NCBI GenBank assembly: GCA_943787265.1
Contig: CALSLT010000017.1
Span: 512,654-576,653 of the forward strand
DNA: 64,000 bases
Direction of reading: 5' to 3'
DNA from: an uncultured Planctomycetaceae bacterium
GTDB taxonomy: Bacteria; Planctomycetota; Planctomycetia; Planctomycetales; Planctomycetaceae
Positions 35,341 through 45,600 of the stretch are shown one piece after another (position 1 is the first letter of the stretch; each line of letters starts with the position of its first letter). The notes beneath the pieces were generated by a model. It made no database searches, had not been told where the DNA came from, and worked only from the letters and a program-made list of their open reading frames with translations. The position numbers were made by a program, and so were the translations under genes.

Positions 35341-36228
35341 TCATGACCGTTTCAACCTGGAAATTTCGTCGAGGCCCAGCAACTGCTTGACCTCGTCAAA
35401 ACCCAGCATCTGTGATGCGAGATGATCGACTCGCCCGTCATTCAACATCGCCTCGGCCAGCGTTCGCATCACATGGCCCGTTGCCAGTAATGGGCCCACC
35501 GGGTCAACGACAATCTTAAATCCAAGTTCCTGTAGCTCGTCTGCCGGCAGAATCGGAGTGACACCGCCGGGCAGCATATTAGCGAGTTGCGGAAACGGGA
35601 CATCCCTGGCCACGCGAGCCAATTCGTCCGTCGATTGCGGAGCTTCGACAAAGCACACGTCGGCGCCGGCTTCGCCATACAGGTTGGCTCGTTCGATGGC
35701 GGCGTCGAGTCCTTCAACGGCTCGCGCGTCCGTTCGGGCGATGATGACAAAGTCAGGATCGACTCTCGTGTCGAGTGCCGTTTTCAGCTTATCGAGCATC
35801 TCGTTTGCCGGGATGACCTGCTTGCCGGAAAAGTGGCCGCAACGTTTGGGAGCGACCTGATCTTCGAGCAACATCCCCGACGCACCGGCTCGTTCAAAAT
35901 CGCGCACCGTCCGAGCAACGTTATGCAGATCGCCATGTCCCGTATCGCCGTCGGCGATCAGCGGAACAGTCAGTCGGTCGGCCATTCGACGAACGGCTTC
36001 TGTCATCTCAGTCAGTGTCGTCAGCCCAACGTCGGGAATGCCCAGCACGCTGGCAGAAACTCCAAAGCCGCCGAGAAACAGCATCTCGATTCCAGCATCT
36101 TCCAGAACGCGAGCCGTAAAAACATCATGCGGAGCAAACGACCGGATGATCTGCAAACCGGCCAGCAATTGCCGCAGTCGCTGGTTCTTTGTCGGCCTCT
36201 CAGATTCTTCTTTCCCGGATTGTGGCAT
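35341..36228 (-). CDS. Isocitrate lyase/PEP mutase-superfamily lyase (oxaloacetate decarboxylase or 2-methylisocitrate lyase-like)
   Basis: 295 residues. Superfamily marks: VADGDTG-type LIADGDTGHGD (Mg2+ ligands), VRDFERAGASGMLLEDQVAPKRCGH (the KKCGH loop with Arg in place of the second Lys), IIARTDARAVEG, and FVEAPQS. Members cleave C-C bonds next to carboxylates (prpB, oxaloacetate decarboxylase) or act on P-C bonds. There is no prp or glyoxylate gene nearby, so the substrate is open. ATG at 36228. Confidence 0.85.
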   Translation of the reverse strand: MPQSGKEESERPTKNQRLRQLLAGLQIIRSFAPHDVFTARVLEDAGIEMLFLGGFGVSASVLGIPDVGLTTLTEMTEAVRRMADRLTVPLIADGDTGHGDLHNVARTVRDFERAGASGMLLEDQVAPKRCGHFSGKQVIPANEMLDKLKTALDTRVDPDFVIIARTDARAVEGLDAAIERANLYGEAGADVCFVEAPQSTDELARVARDVPFPQLANMLPGGVTPILPADELQELGFKIVVDPVGPLLATGHVMRTLAEAMLNDGRVDHLASQMLGFDEVKQLLGLDEISRLKRS

Positions 36229-36290
36229 GAATGATTCTTTGGCTTCGTGAATTGGTCATTGCAGGTTTGCAGGCCATTGATGTCGCTTTA

Positions 36291-36362
36291 GCCACAGAGA
36301 GCACAGAGTTCTCAGAGAAACGTTTTGCTATCAAACTCAGTGACCTCGGTGTTCTCTGTGGC
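36291..36362. repeat. Inverted repeat GCCACAGAGA(G/A)CAC, 72 bp
   Basis: Left arm GCCACAGAGAGCAC, right arm GTGTTCTCTGTGGC (one mismatch in 14). Directly followed by CACAGAGTTCTCAGAGAAACG. It lies between two same-strand genes and ends 6 bp before the stop of the GT39-like gene. Confidence 0.6.
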
Positions 36363-36367
36363 AAAAG

Positions 36368-38746
36368 TCACTCGCTTTCAGCCGTCACAAGAAACAATTG
36401 CGACGTCACAAACTTGCGTTCGCCTTCGTAGCGAATCACTAATTCGGGGGCCCAATCTTCGATAAGTTGTCTATCAGAATCGCTGAACGAGTCCATTGAT
36501 CGAGTCCCCGACAGAGATGTCACGTTTCGATGGAGGATTCCTTCCTGCTGAAGCTGTTCGAATCGCCACGGTGCGAGGAATTCGGAAATACCATACGTCG
36601 TGCGGTATCGGAGAACTTCTTTCCAGTTGACCAGGATGTGCGTGATGCCTTCGCTCTTGAGTCGTTCACGGATCTCAGCAGCCGATTTCATTTTCTGATC
36701 GGCGACCGGAACGCCGGGTTCGTTGGCCGAGCACCATTGTTCGAAGATCGAAATGTCGAAGACCGTGTTATAGACCAGCGGAACTCGAACATCGAAAACC
36801 TGCGCCTCGCCAACGAACAGTACCTTTGCATCGGTCGGCAGCCGTATTCGGTTGAGATAGGCGACCGGTTCGGACGTGAATTCGGAGTTGTCTCGGACCT
36901 CGGCGAGGTCGCCCAGCCACGTGTTGAGTCCGCAGTTGACCGTCGTGATAAACCCCAGGTTGAAAAGAACGCACAGGGTCACGAATGCTCCGGCTGAGTA
37001 TCGCCAGAACTGGTTGGTCGCCCACCACACACCGCCGCCCGACAGCAACGCCACCAGCGGAATCAGTGGGATCCAGAAGCGGTCAAGGCGGTGAGTCAGC
37101 ACCCACCAGCTCAAGAATAGAAATCCAACATACAACCACAGCCCGCCGATGATTCGACGATTCCACCTCGTTAAGAACGCCAGCGGAGCCAGGGCGAACA
37201 TCAACGGACTCAGCCAGTCGCTCTTCAAAGTGACATCGTAAAATTTGACGAGCAAATCGAACGGCTGGTAATGCGATGGGCTGTGAGCGTTTTTCCAGTT
37301 GGCTTCCAGAGTCGGCGTCCAGTCAATTCCGTGGAACAGGCTGTTCATCAACGGGTAAACCGGGTTGCCGGTTTCGTACAGATTCTTCAGCAGCCACGGA
37401 CCGATTGTGACTCCGCACGCCAGTCCGAATACCAGCAGAGTTTTTGCGACTCGGCGAGCCAGCGGCGCGGCGTTCTGCGATTTCCATTCAAGTAGCAGGA
37501 GCACGACCGCTGCCGGAAACACGACCGACAACAAGCCCGGATATTTGCAGGCCATCGCGCTGCCGGCCAGCAAGCCAGTCAGAATCGTCAGCCGATCTGC
37601 GCCCGGCGATTCTTCTTCTTCGGGGGATTGCTCCGGATGGTCCTGTCGGCTCTGCACGCAGACGATCACCGCCAGAGTCGTTGCCATCAGGAAGAATGTC
37701 AGCCCTCCTTCGGCGTAGGCGATGATTGAAATGCGGTAGGTCCACGGCGTCGACAGGTGGATCAGGATCGCCGCCCAGGCGGCTTTGCGATCAAACAACC
37801 GATCCGCCGCTGCAAAGACAGCCAGTCCGGTCAGCGGAGCAAACGTCATCAGTGTCAGCTTGCCGGCCAACGCTCCGAGGTACCAGTCGCTCGACAGCTC
37901 CATCCCAAGCAGATGGAACATCTCAGTCAGGAACGGGAAGCTCGTATAGACATTGTGAGGCAGCATCTCGATCGCCCCGTTCATGAACCATTCTTTCGGG
38001 CCCTGAATGTGGTACTCCTTGACGTCGAAATCGGTCGACGGAAGCATCGCTCCCAGAGCCATCGCCATGACAAAAAGTGTCATCGCCAGGCTGGCGATTC
38101 CACGGGCGAGAATGCCGAACGGAATCTGACCTCGAAGCAGCACCGCTCCGAGTCGACTCATGCTGAATTCAGACTCCGCCCGCTTTGAGGATGCCTTTCC
38201 TTTCGCGGCCACTCCCTCTGAGGCAGTCGACGAATGGTTCGATCGATCCCATGTTCGGCGGAGTGCGAACTCAATCAACGCAAAGACGAATAGGGCAATG
38301 CCGAGCGTTTCTCCCGAGAGTGCATCGGGAACTCGCTGAGCAAGCAGTCCGGCACCCAGCACGAGCAACGACACTCCAGACATCCCGAGCCCGTAGGCGA
38401 AGACGGTTTTCTCCAGCCGTCGCAGGTGTGGCTTAAGCCGGATGATTCTCAGCAGAAGGTGACCGAGCCCCCAGACCCCACCGAGCATCCAGAATCCGAC
38501 GAACAGAATCGGAAGCCGTTGCGGAAAGTTGGACCAGCCGGCGGGAGGAGCGTCCGGGTGAGGGATCACGGAGTAGAGCAACAGTTCCGGCAGTTCGAGC
38601 CAGACGTCGGTTCGATTGGTCGTGGGCGAGCTGTTGGGCAGGTCGATCTGAAAAAACACGAACCCGAAAACACACAGCCAGATAGTCGCGGCGCAGACCT
38701 TCCATACAGGTTGAGGTACGTCTTCATTCTGTGGAGTCGCGGACAT
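36368..38746 (-). CDS. Polytopic membrane protein, GT39/ArnT-like glycosyltransferase candidate
   Basis: 792 residues with about 13 hydrophobic segments and a soluble C-terminal domain (about 620-792). The first large loop holds DFDVKEYHIQGPKEWFMNGAI cut short here, with acidic residues D and E before the second helix pair as in GT-C enzymes such as PMT and ArnT. Other features: LTGLAVFAAADRLF, LAGSAMACKYPGL, VGFLFLSWWVLTHRLDRFWIPLIPL. This fits polyprenyl-phosphate-sugar-dependent transferases acting in the periplasm. Substrate unknown; it could be an unassigned DUF2723-like protein. Confidence 0.7.
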   Translation of the reverse strand: MSATPQNEDVPQPVWKVCAATIWLCVFGFVFFQIDLPNSSPTTNRTDVWLELPELLLYSVIPHPDAPPAGWSNFPQRLPILFVGFWMLGGVWGLGHLLLRIIRLKPHLRRLEKTVFAYGLGMSGVSLLVLGAGLLAQRVPDALSGETLGIALFVFALIEFALRRTWDRSNHSSTASEGVAAKGKASSKRAESEFSMSRLGAVLLRGQIPFGILARGIASLAMTLFVMAMALGAMLPSTDFDVKEYHIQGPKEWFMNGAIEMLPHNVYTSFPFLTEMFHLLGMELSSDWYLGALAGKLTLMTFAPLTGLAVFAAADRLFDRKAAWAAILIHLSTPWTYRISIIAYAEGGLTFFLMATTLAVIVCVQSRQDHPEQSPEEEESPGADRLTILTGLLAGSAMACKYPGLLSVVFPAAVVLLLLEWKSQNAAPLARRVAKTLLVFGLACGVTIGPWLLKNLYETGNPVYPLMNSLFHGIDWTPTLEANWKNAHSPSHYQPFDLLVKFYDVTLKSDWLSPLMFALAPLAFLTRWNRRIIGGLWLYVGFLFLSWWVLTHRLDRFWIPLIPLVALLSGGGVWWATNQFWRYSAGAFVTLCVLFNLGFITTVNCGLNTWLGDLAEVRDNSEFTSEPVAYLNRIRLPTDAKVLFVGEAQVFDVRVPLVYNTVFDISIFEQWCSANEPGVPVADQKMKSAAEIRERLKSEGITHILVNWKEVLRYRTTYGISEFLAPWRFEQLQQEGILHRNVTSLSGTRSMDSFSDSDRQLIEDWAPELVIRYEGERKFVTSQLFLVTAESE

Positions 38747-38931
38747 GGGCGGGAGGGTAGCGGCGACTCGCCCCCTGTTGTCAAGCCGGCCGAACGTACC
38801 ACGCTTCGCTGATCCAACGCCGATGGTTGTCCAATCATTGCCTCACCCGATACCGTCTTCGGCTTCCCACCGGGCGATCCCAACCGGTCAGCCTGATCAA
38901 TCCAGAATCTGCACCTACCAGAGAAGCCTCC

Positions 38932-39960
38932 ATGTCGGACGAACCAGGCCAGGATGACATTGCCGCCGTCGAAAATTGTGCGGACGTCTTTCAGAAACTC
39001 AACGACGAATTATCAAAGGTCATCGTCGGGCAGAAAGAAGCCATCGAGCAGGTGCTGATCGCGATGCTGGCTCGCGGGCACTCGCTGCTGGAAGGTGTGC
39101 CGGGCCTCGCCAAGACGCTGCTGATCAGCTCGCTGGCCGACGCTCTGCAGATGTCGTTTAAGCGGATTCAGTTCACGCCGGACCTCATGCCTAGCGACAT
39201 CACCGGCACGGAGATCATTCAGGAAAACCTCGAAACCAAGGCCCGCGAGTACAAGTTCCTCCCCGGACCGCTGTTCGCGAACATGGTCCTAGCCGACGAA
39301 ATCAACCGAACGCCGCCGAAGACTCAGGCGGCCATGCTGGAAGCAATGCAGGAACGCCACATCAGCGCCGGCGGCACCATGCACGACCTGCCCGATCCGT
39401 TCTTCGTCCTAGCCACTCAAAACCCGCTCGAACAGGAAGGCACGTACCCACTTCCCGAAGCACAGCTCGACAGGTTTCTCCTCTACATCAAAGTCGACTA
39501 CCCAAGCGGCGCCGAAGAGTGGGAAGTTGCTCGCCGAGTCACCACCGGCCAGATGGGGAGCATTGATCCGGTCATCTCCGCTGAGCAGATCGTCGAGTTT
39601 CAGAAGCTGGTCACCAAGGTTCCGGTCAGCGATCAGGTACTCGGCTACGCATGGGCCCTCGTCCGAGCCAGTCGCCCGGGTTCAGAAGAAGCTCCCGACG
39701 TCGTCAACAAATGGGCGAGTTGGGGCGCCGGTCCTCGCGGAGTCCTGACACTCGTCAGTTGCGCCAAAGCCCGAGCCATCCTGCACGGCCGCCACCACGC
39801 CACGACCGGAGACATTCAGGCAATCGCCCGCCCGGCTCTGCGACACAGAATCGCCGTGAACTACGCCGCCCAGGCAGCAGACATCAACAGCGAAAAACTC
39901 GTCGACCTGCTGATGGAAGCCGTTCCCGCCGACAAGCACTACGAACAACCGGCTGCGTGA
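38932..39960 (+). CDS. MoxR-family AAA+ ATPase
   Basis: 342 residues from ATG at 38932 (MSDEPGQDDIAAVENCADVF). Walker A GVPGLAKT at 55-62, Walker B LADEINRTPPKTQAAMLEAMQ starting near 119, sensor 1 LATQNPLEQEGTYPLPEAQLD near 158, and a C-terminal lid. MoxR proteins are chaperone-like and usually sit next to DUF58 and von Willebrand A genes; none follows here, since the next gene is convergent, so this copy is orphaned. An in-frame start at 38827 would extend it by 35 residues without family features. Confidence 0.93.
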   Translation: MSDEPGQDDIAAVENCADVFQKLNDELSKVIVGQKEAIEQVLIAMLARGHSLLEGVPGLAKTLLISSLADALQMSFKRIQFTPDLMPSDITGTEIIQENLETKAREYKFLPGPLFANMVLADEINRTPPKTQAAMLEAMQERHISAGGTMHDLPDPFFVLATQNPLEQEGTYPLPEAQLDRFLLYIKVDYPSGAEEWEVARRVTTGQMGSIDPVISAEQIVEFQKLVTKVPVSDQVLGYAWALVRASRPGSEEAPDVVNKWASWGAGPRGVLTLVSCAKARAILHGRHHATTGDIQAIARPALRHRIAVNYAAQAADINSEKLVDLLMEAVPADKHYEQPAA

Positions 39961-39962
39961 GC

Positions 39963-40037
39963 GTAGGGTGCGTTTCGACGCACCGAAATCGGGGATTCCA
40001 AATAGCGAAGAAACTGGTGCGTCAAGACACACCCTAC
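39963..40037. repeat. Inverted repeat GTAGGGTG..GACGCACC, 75 bp, between convergent genes
   Basis: Left 22-bp arm starts GTAGGGTGCGTTTCGACGC, right arm is its complement with three mismatches. Each arm also folds on itself (GGTGCG/CGCACC). It follows the MoxR stop by 2 bp and its right end supplies the stop codon of the convergent gene at 40034. Confidence 0.75.
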
Positions 40038-40690
40038 TTTTCCTCTGCTGGATCGCCTTCGCTATTCACGCGTTCCCAGATTGAATGGCTGGAGCCGTCG
40101 ACAGAGAGCAGGTCGAGCTTTGTTTCGTTCAGCTCGATGATTTTCTCGACCCAGTGGTCGCCCCAGGTGCTGGCGGCGAGTTTCACTTTGTCAGCCGGAG
40201 TTCCTCCGCTGACTCCGTAATCGAGGTGCCCGTCCTTCACCGCCCAGAACATGGTCAGGTCGATCTTCGGGCCGAACCCGAGGGCAAACACGCCACTTGG
40301 CAGAATCGTCATCGTCGCCGTGCCGTCGGTTTTTACGGTCAATGTTCGTTCGCCGTAAAATTCCTGCTTCCAACTGCCGACGATGAGCTTGCTGAGCCGT
40401 GCAGTTTCTGGATCGAGCTGGTCGACAGTCGGGTCTGTGTCTGGAGGATCGACGGCCGGCTCGACTGGCGTTTGAGGCGTCGTTTCTTTGGTCTCTGTCG
40501 TTGGACTGCCCGGATTTGGGCCAATCGGAATAACCAGAGTCGAAGAAATGGTTGTCTGCTGTGGATTGTCCGGCATCACGAAATACGCGGAGCCAGCGGT
40601 AGCGGCGAGGATGAATCCGGCAATTAGAAACAGCGGCGGCGTGCCCGTGTTTTTCTCGCCGGTTTGAGTTGATTCAGAAACGTCGCTCAT
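40034..40690 (-). CDS. Membrane-anchored protein, unknown function
   Basis: 218 residues. Short cytoplasmic N-terminus, one TM helix at about 20-40 (PLFLIAGFILAATAGSAYFV), a Pro/Thr-rich periplasmic linker (about 60-90, TPQTPVEPAVDPPDTDP), then a compact domain about 95-210 (LIVGSWKQEFYGERTLTV, KTDGTATMTILPSG, HLDYGVSGG). GSW + TLTVKTDGTATM is like small lipocalin-type beta proteins found in planctomycetes. No function assigned. Its stop codon lies within the 39963-40037 repeat. Confidence 0.7.
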   Translation of the reverse strand: MSDVSESTQTGEKNTGTPPLFLIAGFILAATAGSAYFVMPDNPQQTTISSTLVIPIGPNPGSPTTETKETTPQTPVEPAVDPPDTDPTVDQLDPETARLSKLIVGSWKQEFYGERTLTVKTDGTATMTILPSGVFALGFGPKIDLTMFWAVKDGHLDYGVSGGTPADKVKLAASTWGDHWVEKIIELNETKLDLLSVDGSSHSIWERVNSEGDPAEEK

Positions 40691-40959
40691 GATGTGCCTG
40701 GTAGAGAAGTTCCGCCGATTGAACGGTCAAAGCCAATGAGACGATCGCTCAACACAATCCAACTACCCGATTTGATTCGGATTTGTTTCAGCCAAATACA
40801 GACTTCAGCAGCGGCGTGCATCAGCCAATGCTGGATCGTAGGATAACCGTCGCTGGTGGTCTCGCGTGAGTGATCTTTGCCCGATGTCAGCCCAATCTAC
40901 GAAAGACGTTGAGCTCCCGACAAGAACTAGAGTTTGACGAATCTTCAAAGGCTCTTCCC

Positions 40960-41856
40960 GTGAGCGTAACGGTCATTGTCGGAATCCTGATTGCTACCGG
41001 TGGGACGTATCTCGCTTTGACCGAGCGTGCGTCTTCCGGCAATTCGCCAACCGCAGAAGAATCGTCCGACGGTGAGTCGTCGCCGAAATTTTCGATTCCG
41101 CGATCAGTTGTTTATCAGGCTGCAATATTTGTTGGTCTGGCAATTCTGGGCTTGTCACACGCTTCGCATTATGAGCCGTTGCCGCGATCAATTCTTGCTG
41201 GCGGAATGCGAGGAACCGTGTTCGGCCTGGGAGCCTGCCTGACTCTCGCAGGAGCAATCGGAGTTGTGTTCTCGTCGACTGCTCGCGCCGTTGTACTTTC
41301 GGCAGCGATTCTCGGGACTGGCGGTGCGACCGTGCTGGGCGTTTCCGGAAACGCCATCGTCGGTGGACTCTTGCTGGCCGGAGCCGCTCTGTGTGGCTGG
41401 TGGCTTCACGCATATTTGCCAGGCAAGTCGGCAACGAAGCACCCGCAAAAAGACGACCGTGCAAACATCGAGACAGCTATCGAACGCGCACTGAATGACG
41501 ATTCGCCGTCGACTCCGGAACCGTTGCTAGCGAGCGTTGCCGTCGTGTTGTTCTGCTGGATTCTTGGATCGACGCTGCAATTGGCAGTCGAAGAAGGCAC
41601 TGGATCGAAAACGGCAATGAGCGGTTCCTCGCGAGCGCTACCGCGGCCTGCCTTTGACGGCTCTGCGCGGCAGAACACCGGTGATCGACCAGGCATGACG
41701 AACGCGACCGAGACGACAGCAAGCAAATCGTCACGTGACGACACCTTGTTCTGGTGTGCTGCCGGTTTGCTGGCGGCAACGATCGGCCTTGGGTATTCGC
41801 GTGCCGAATGCAAGTTTGATACGCCACAAGCTGCCGAGACGGACAATTCCGTTTAG
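40960..41856 (+). CDS. Polytopic membrane protein, unknown function
   Basis: 298 residues from GTG at 40960, chosen because AAAGG lies 8 nt upstream; the frame stays open to a GTG at 40870, giving 328. About seven hydrophobic segments: VTVIVGILIATGGTYLAL, VYQAAIFVGLAILGLSH, FGLGACLTLAGAIGVVFSS, AVVLSAAILGTGGATVLG, VGGLLLAGAALCGWWL, a later VAVVLFCWILGSTLQLAV and LFWCAAGLLAATIGLG. Polar loop between segments 6 and 7 is Ser/Arg rich. No family recognised. It lies just before upp on the same strand, 62 bp apart. Confidence 0.6.
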   Translation: MSVTVIVGILIATGGTYLALTERASSGNSPTAEESSDGESSPKFSIPRSVVYQAAIFVGLAILGLSHASHYEPLPRSILAGGMRGTVFGLGACLTLAGAIGVVFSSTARAVVLSAAILGTGGATVLGVSGNAIVGGLLLAGAALCGWWLHAYLPGKSATKHPQKDDRANIETAIERALNDDSPSTPEPLLASVAVVLFCWILGSTLQLAVEEGTGSKTAMSGSSRALPRPAFDGSARQNTGDRPGMTNATETTASKSSRDDTLFWCAAGLLAATIGLGYSRAECKFDTPQAAETDNSV

Positions 41857-41918
41857 AATCTGCATCGCAATCAGTTTTTAAACTACTCTTGAATCGACAA
41901 TAAACGGACCTCGGAAGC

Positions 41919-42557
41919 ATGACCAGCAATCGTCTAAGACATGTCGACCACCCTTTGGTGCAACATCATCTGGGGAAGCTCCGAGATGAATCGACCAGCC
42001 CGGCAGAATTCCGCGCGCTGTCCCACATCATCGCGACAATCCTCGCCAGCGCCGCCACGGAAGACCTTGAGCTAGCCGACACGACGGTCAGAACGCCAGT
42101 CGCCGATGCACCCGCGAAAGTGCTGTCACAGACGATTGCCCTGGTCCCGATTCTGCGAGCTGGGCTTGGCCTTGTCGATCCGCTTCTGAACGTGATCCCA
42201 ACGGCGGAAGTCTGGCACCTGGGACTGTTCCGCGACGAAGCCACCGCGAAGCCCGTCGAGTACTACCGCAAGCTGCCACCGACTGGGCCTTCTGACGTCG
42301 CCCTGGTTCTCGACCCGATGCTGGCAACAGGCGGGTCGGCGTGTCTGGCTCTCGACGTGCTGCGTCAATGGGGCGTTCCGAAAACGAAACTCGTCGTGCT
42401 GATCGCTTCGCCGGAAGGCATCGCGGCTGTGCACGAAGAATTCCCCGACACCGAGATCATCACGGCCTCGGTCGATGAATGCCTGAATGACCAGAAATAC
42501 ATCGTCCCGGGGCTCGGCGATGCGGGCGATCGCCTGTTCAACACGCTCCGTAGTTGA
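41919..42557 (+). CDS. upp: Uracil phosphoribosyltransferase
   Basis: 212 residues, normal length. Conserved blocks: HPLVQHHLGKLRDESTSPAEF at the N-terminus cut here, VPILRAGLGLVDPLL, and the PRPP-binding loop LDPMLATGGSA at 131-141, then VPGLGDAGDRLFNT. It converts uracil and PRPP to UMP for pyrimidine salvage. ATG at 41919 follows CTCGGAAG. Clear assignment. Confidence 0.96.
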   Translation: MTSNRLRHVDHPLVQHHLGKLRDESTSPAEFRALSHIIATILASAATEDLELADTTVRTPVADAPAKVLSQTIALVPILRAGLGLVDPLLNVIPTAEVWHLGLFRDEATAKPVEYYRKLPPTGPSDVALVLDPMLATGGSACLALDVLRQWGVPKTKLVVLIASPEGIAAVHEEFPDTEIITASVDECLNDQKYIVPGLGDAGDRLFNTLRS

Positions 42558-42686
42558 GAAACTGCCGCTGAATTCGTTCTCTCAGAAATTCTGACGAACT
42601 CTCTTCCTCTGCGTTTTCCACCTCTGCGACGTCTACGTTAAAATCGTCAGCCTGTAGAAACTCACATTCCACTGGGAGCATGCTTC

Positions 42687-45600
42687 GTGGCCTCGGATTC
42701 TCGTTATGAACTGTTGGAGAAAGTGGGAGCCGGCAGTTTTGCCACGGTCTACCGGGCTAAAGATACGGAACTTGGCCGCGAAGTCGCGATCAAGCAAATT
42801 CACGACCAATACCTGCAGATGCCCGAGCAGATGGAGCGGTACTGGCAGGAAGCTCAACTGCTCGCACAGCTTCAGCATCCGAACATCATCACGTTCTACG
42901 ATATCGATCGTGAACGCGGCTGGCTGATCATGGAGCTGATGCAGGGCAATCTGTCGGATCGAATCTCGACGGAGCAGCTCGATCTGAAATCAGTCCGCAC
43001 GTCGCTCGCCCATTGCCTGCGAGCACTGAAGTATCTGCATGCCCAGGGCATCGTGCATGGCGACATCAAACCTGCCAACATGATGATCGACTCGCGGAAG
43101 CGGATCAAAATCGGCGACTTCGGATTGTCGCGGCGAGTCAGCGATGAAGACGGCAGCCTGCTGAAAGGCACGACCAAGTACATGGCTCCGGAAGTCATGT
43201 CTGAAGACTTCGGCGAAGTGGGACCGGCCAGCGATCTTTATTCGCTCGGTTTTGCAGCCTACGAGTTAATGTGCGGGCCAAACTTCGAATCACTCTTTCC
43301 TGGCCTGAATGCTTTTGGTCGAGACCGCCAGGTTGGCTGGATGATGTGGCACGCCGCGCCGGATCGAAAGCTCCCCGAAATCAGCCGCGTGCTGGAAGGC
43401 GTTCCCGAAGACCTGGCTCATGTCGTGCAGAAACTGGTTTCGAAGGATCAGGCAGGGCGATTTCAGTCTGCCGCCGATGCTCTGTCGGAACTTCAGATCG
43501 ACATCAAGATTGTCAAGAAGGGAACCGACGGTCCGGCAGAAGAGCAGGTCGACTCGACACGGCGCAACGTCGCGATTGCGGCGTTCTGCGGAAGCCTGAT
43601 TCTCAGCCTGTTAATGCTGTTTCTGCCGGGGAACTCGGAAAACGAAAAGAAGGTTGTCGATACCGGAGCCCCAATTGAAGGAGTGGTCGGTCGCGTCGAG
43701 ATTGATCGAGGCTTCTTCACGATCATGGGACCGGACAAGATCCCGCAAGAGATCAAGATTGGAAGTTCGCCGAAGATTCTGCTCAACGAGAAAACCTACA
43801 TCACCTCGCGCGATTTGCAGCCGGACGATCACGTCATCATTAAGAAAGCAAAGAGCGACGACGGGCGTGATGTACTCGAAATCGCCGTTTCACGACCGGA
43901 CGAAAGTATCGGCTACCTGACGGCAGTCTTTCCGAACAACGAACAGGTGACGCTTCAGATTACGGAAGGGACCAAGCGGAGCGAGCTGACTGTCCGAGCG
44001 ACGGAGACAACTCGAATTCTGCTCAACGGCGAACGTGCCTTTCTGGAAGATCTAAAAGCTGACGACCACGTCACGGTGCGACACGTTCCGGACACGAAGC
44101 TTGCTGCCGCGCGAGCGGCCACTGAGATCATCGCTCTGCAGAAACGCACACTGAATGGTTTCCTGCGAGACGTGCTGGCTTCGTCGCTGACAATCGAAGT
44201 CAACCGGCAGGGAAACACCGAACTGCTCAAGTTGCCGCTCGCGGAAGAGTGCGCCGTGACGGTTAACGGCAACAAGATCGTCGAAGGGCGTATTCTGAAA
44301 CCGGGCGACCTCGAAGCCGGAGACCGAGTCACCGTCATTCACCACGCAGACATTATCGAGGTCAACTCGCTCCGCCAGTTCCTGCACACGGGCAACCTTC
44401 TGGAGCTTCAGGCCGACAGTTCGACTTTGATTGTCAGCGACGGCGATGCTGATCGAAAAGTTTTTGTCGCGTCGAAAGATTGCTCGATCACCATCAACGG
44501 ACAGCCGGCTCAACTTGCCGACTTGCGTCGCACTGACAAGGTCGAGTTGAGTTACGACAGCACTCGCGAACAGAACGACGTCGCCGCTGTCGATGCGTTG
44601 CGTCCGGTCAACGAAAACCGATTCGCCATCGTGATCGGAATTCAAGACTACGATGACAACACACTGTCGAAGCTTGAATGGACGGCTTCAGACGCGAAAT
44701 ATCTGCACGAGACTCTGCAGAATCGATACGGTTGCGCACCCGACAACACTCTTCTGCTGGTCGACGAAACTCGAGTCCGCATCGAGCAGGCGATTCCGGA
44801 TTGGCTGGACAAGTCCGACATCGCGAGTGAAGTGATTGTCTTTTTCGCGGGACACGCTTACGTCGATGACGACGGTCTGTCGTTTCTCGCAGCGAAAGAC
44901 TTTGACCTGACTCGGATTGCGGAATCCGGCATCTCATTGAGCTGGCTGCGTGAACAACTGGAAGCTTGCTCGGCTCGGGAGAAACTGCTCTTGCTGGATT
45001 GTTCACGAGTCGGCGAGGGCGCTGATCAACAACGTCAACTTTCCGCCGCCCGACTGCTTGAATCTTTGAAGCCGGAAAAGGACCCAGCCGAATTCCGCAC
45101 GACGTGGGCGGTTGCTTCCAGCACGGCCGATCAACGAGGGCTTGACTGGGCCGAGAAACAGCACGGTCTGTTTGGGTGGTTTGTCGCGGACGCCTATTCA
45201 GGCCACGGCGACCGCAATCAGGACGTCCATCTGGAACCGACGGAACTGTTCGACTATCTGCGAAACGAGATGGCTCAGGTCACGATCAACGAGCAGTCTC
45301 AACTTCCGAAGCTGTTTCGCCCGGACTCAACTCCCCCGGACCAGGATCGCCTCACACCGGCGGCCAAAGACGCCATCAAAAAACTGCTGGCAACTTACTG
45401 GGAACCTGGCCCGCGTCGTGGAGTTCCCGCCGCCGCCCAAGCCGATTATCTCACGGCCAGTCGATTGGCCGGGGACGAAGACGACGCTCAGATAACCTGG
45501 GCACTCATCCAACATCGAAATCGCGAAGACCGTGAAGCCCAGAAACACTTTGAGCGAGTGAAGCTTTCTCACCCAAACAATCAGCTTGCATACGAAGGTC

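Noticed and set aside
42560..42650. CCTCTGCG / GTTAAAA motif upstream of the kinase-caspase gene as a mobile repeat
   Set aside because: Resembles one end of a common small repeat, but no second arm was found here.
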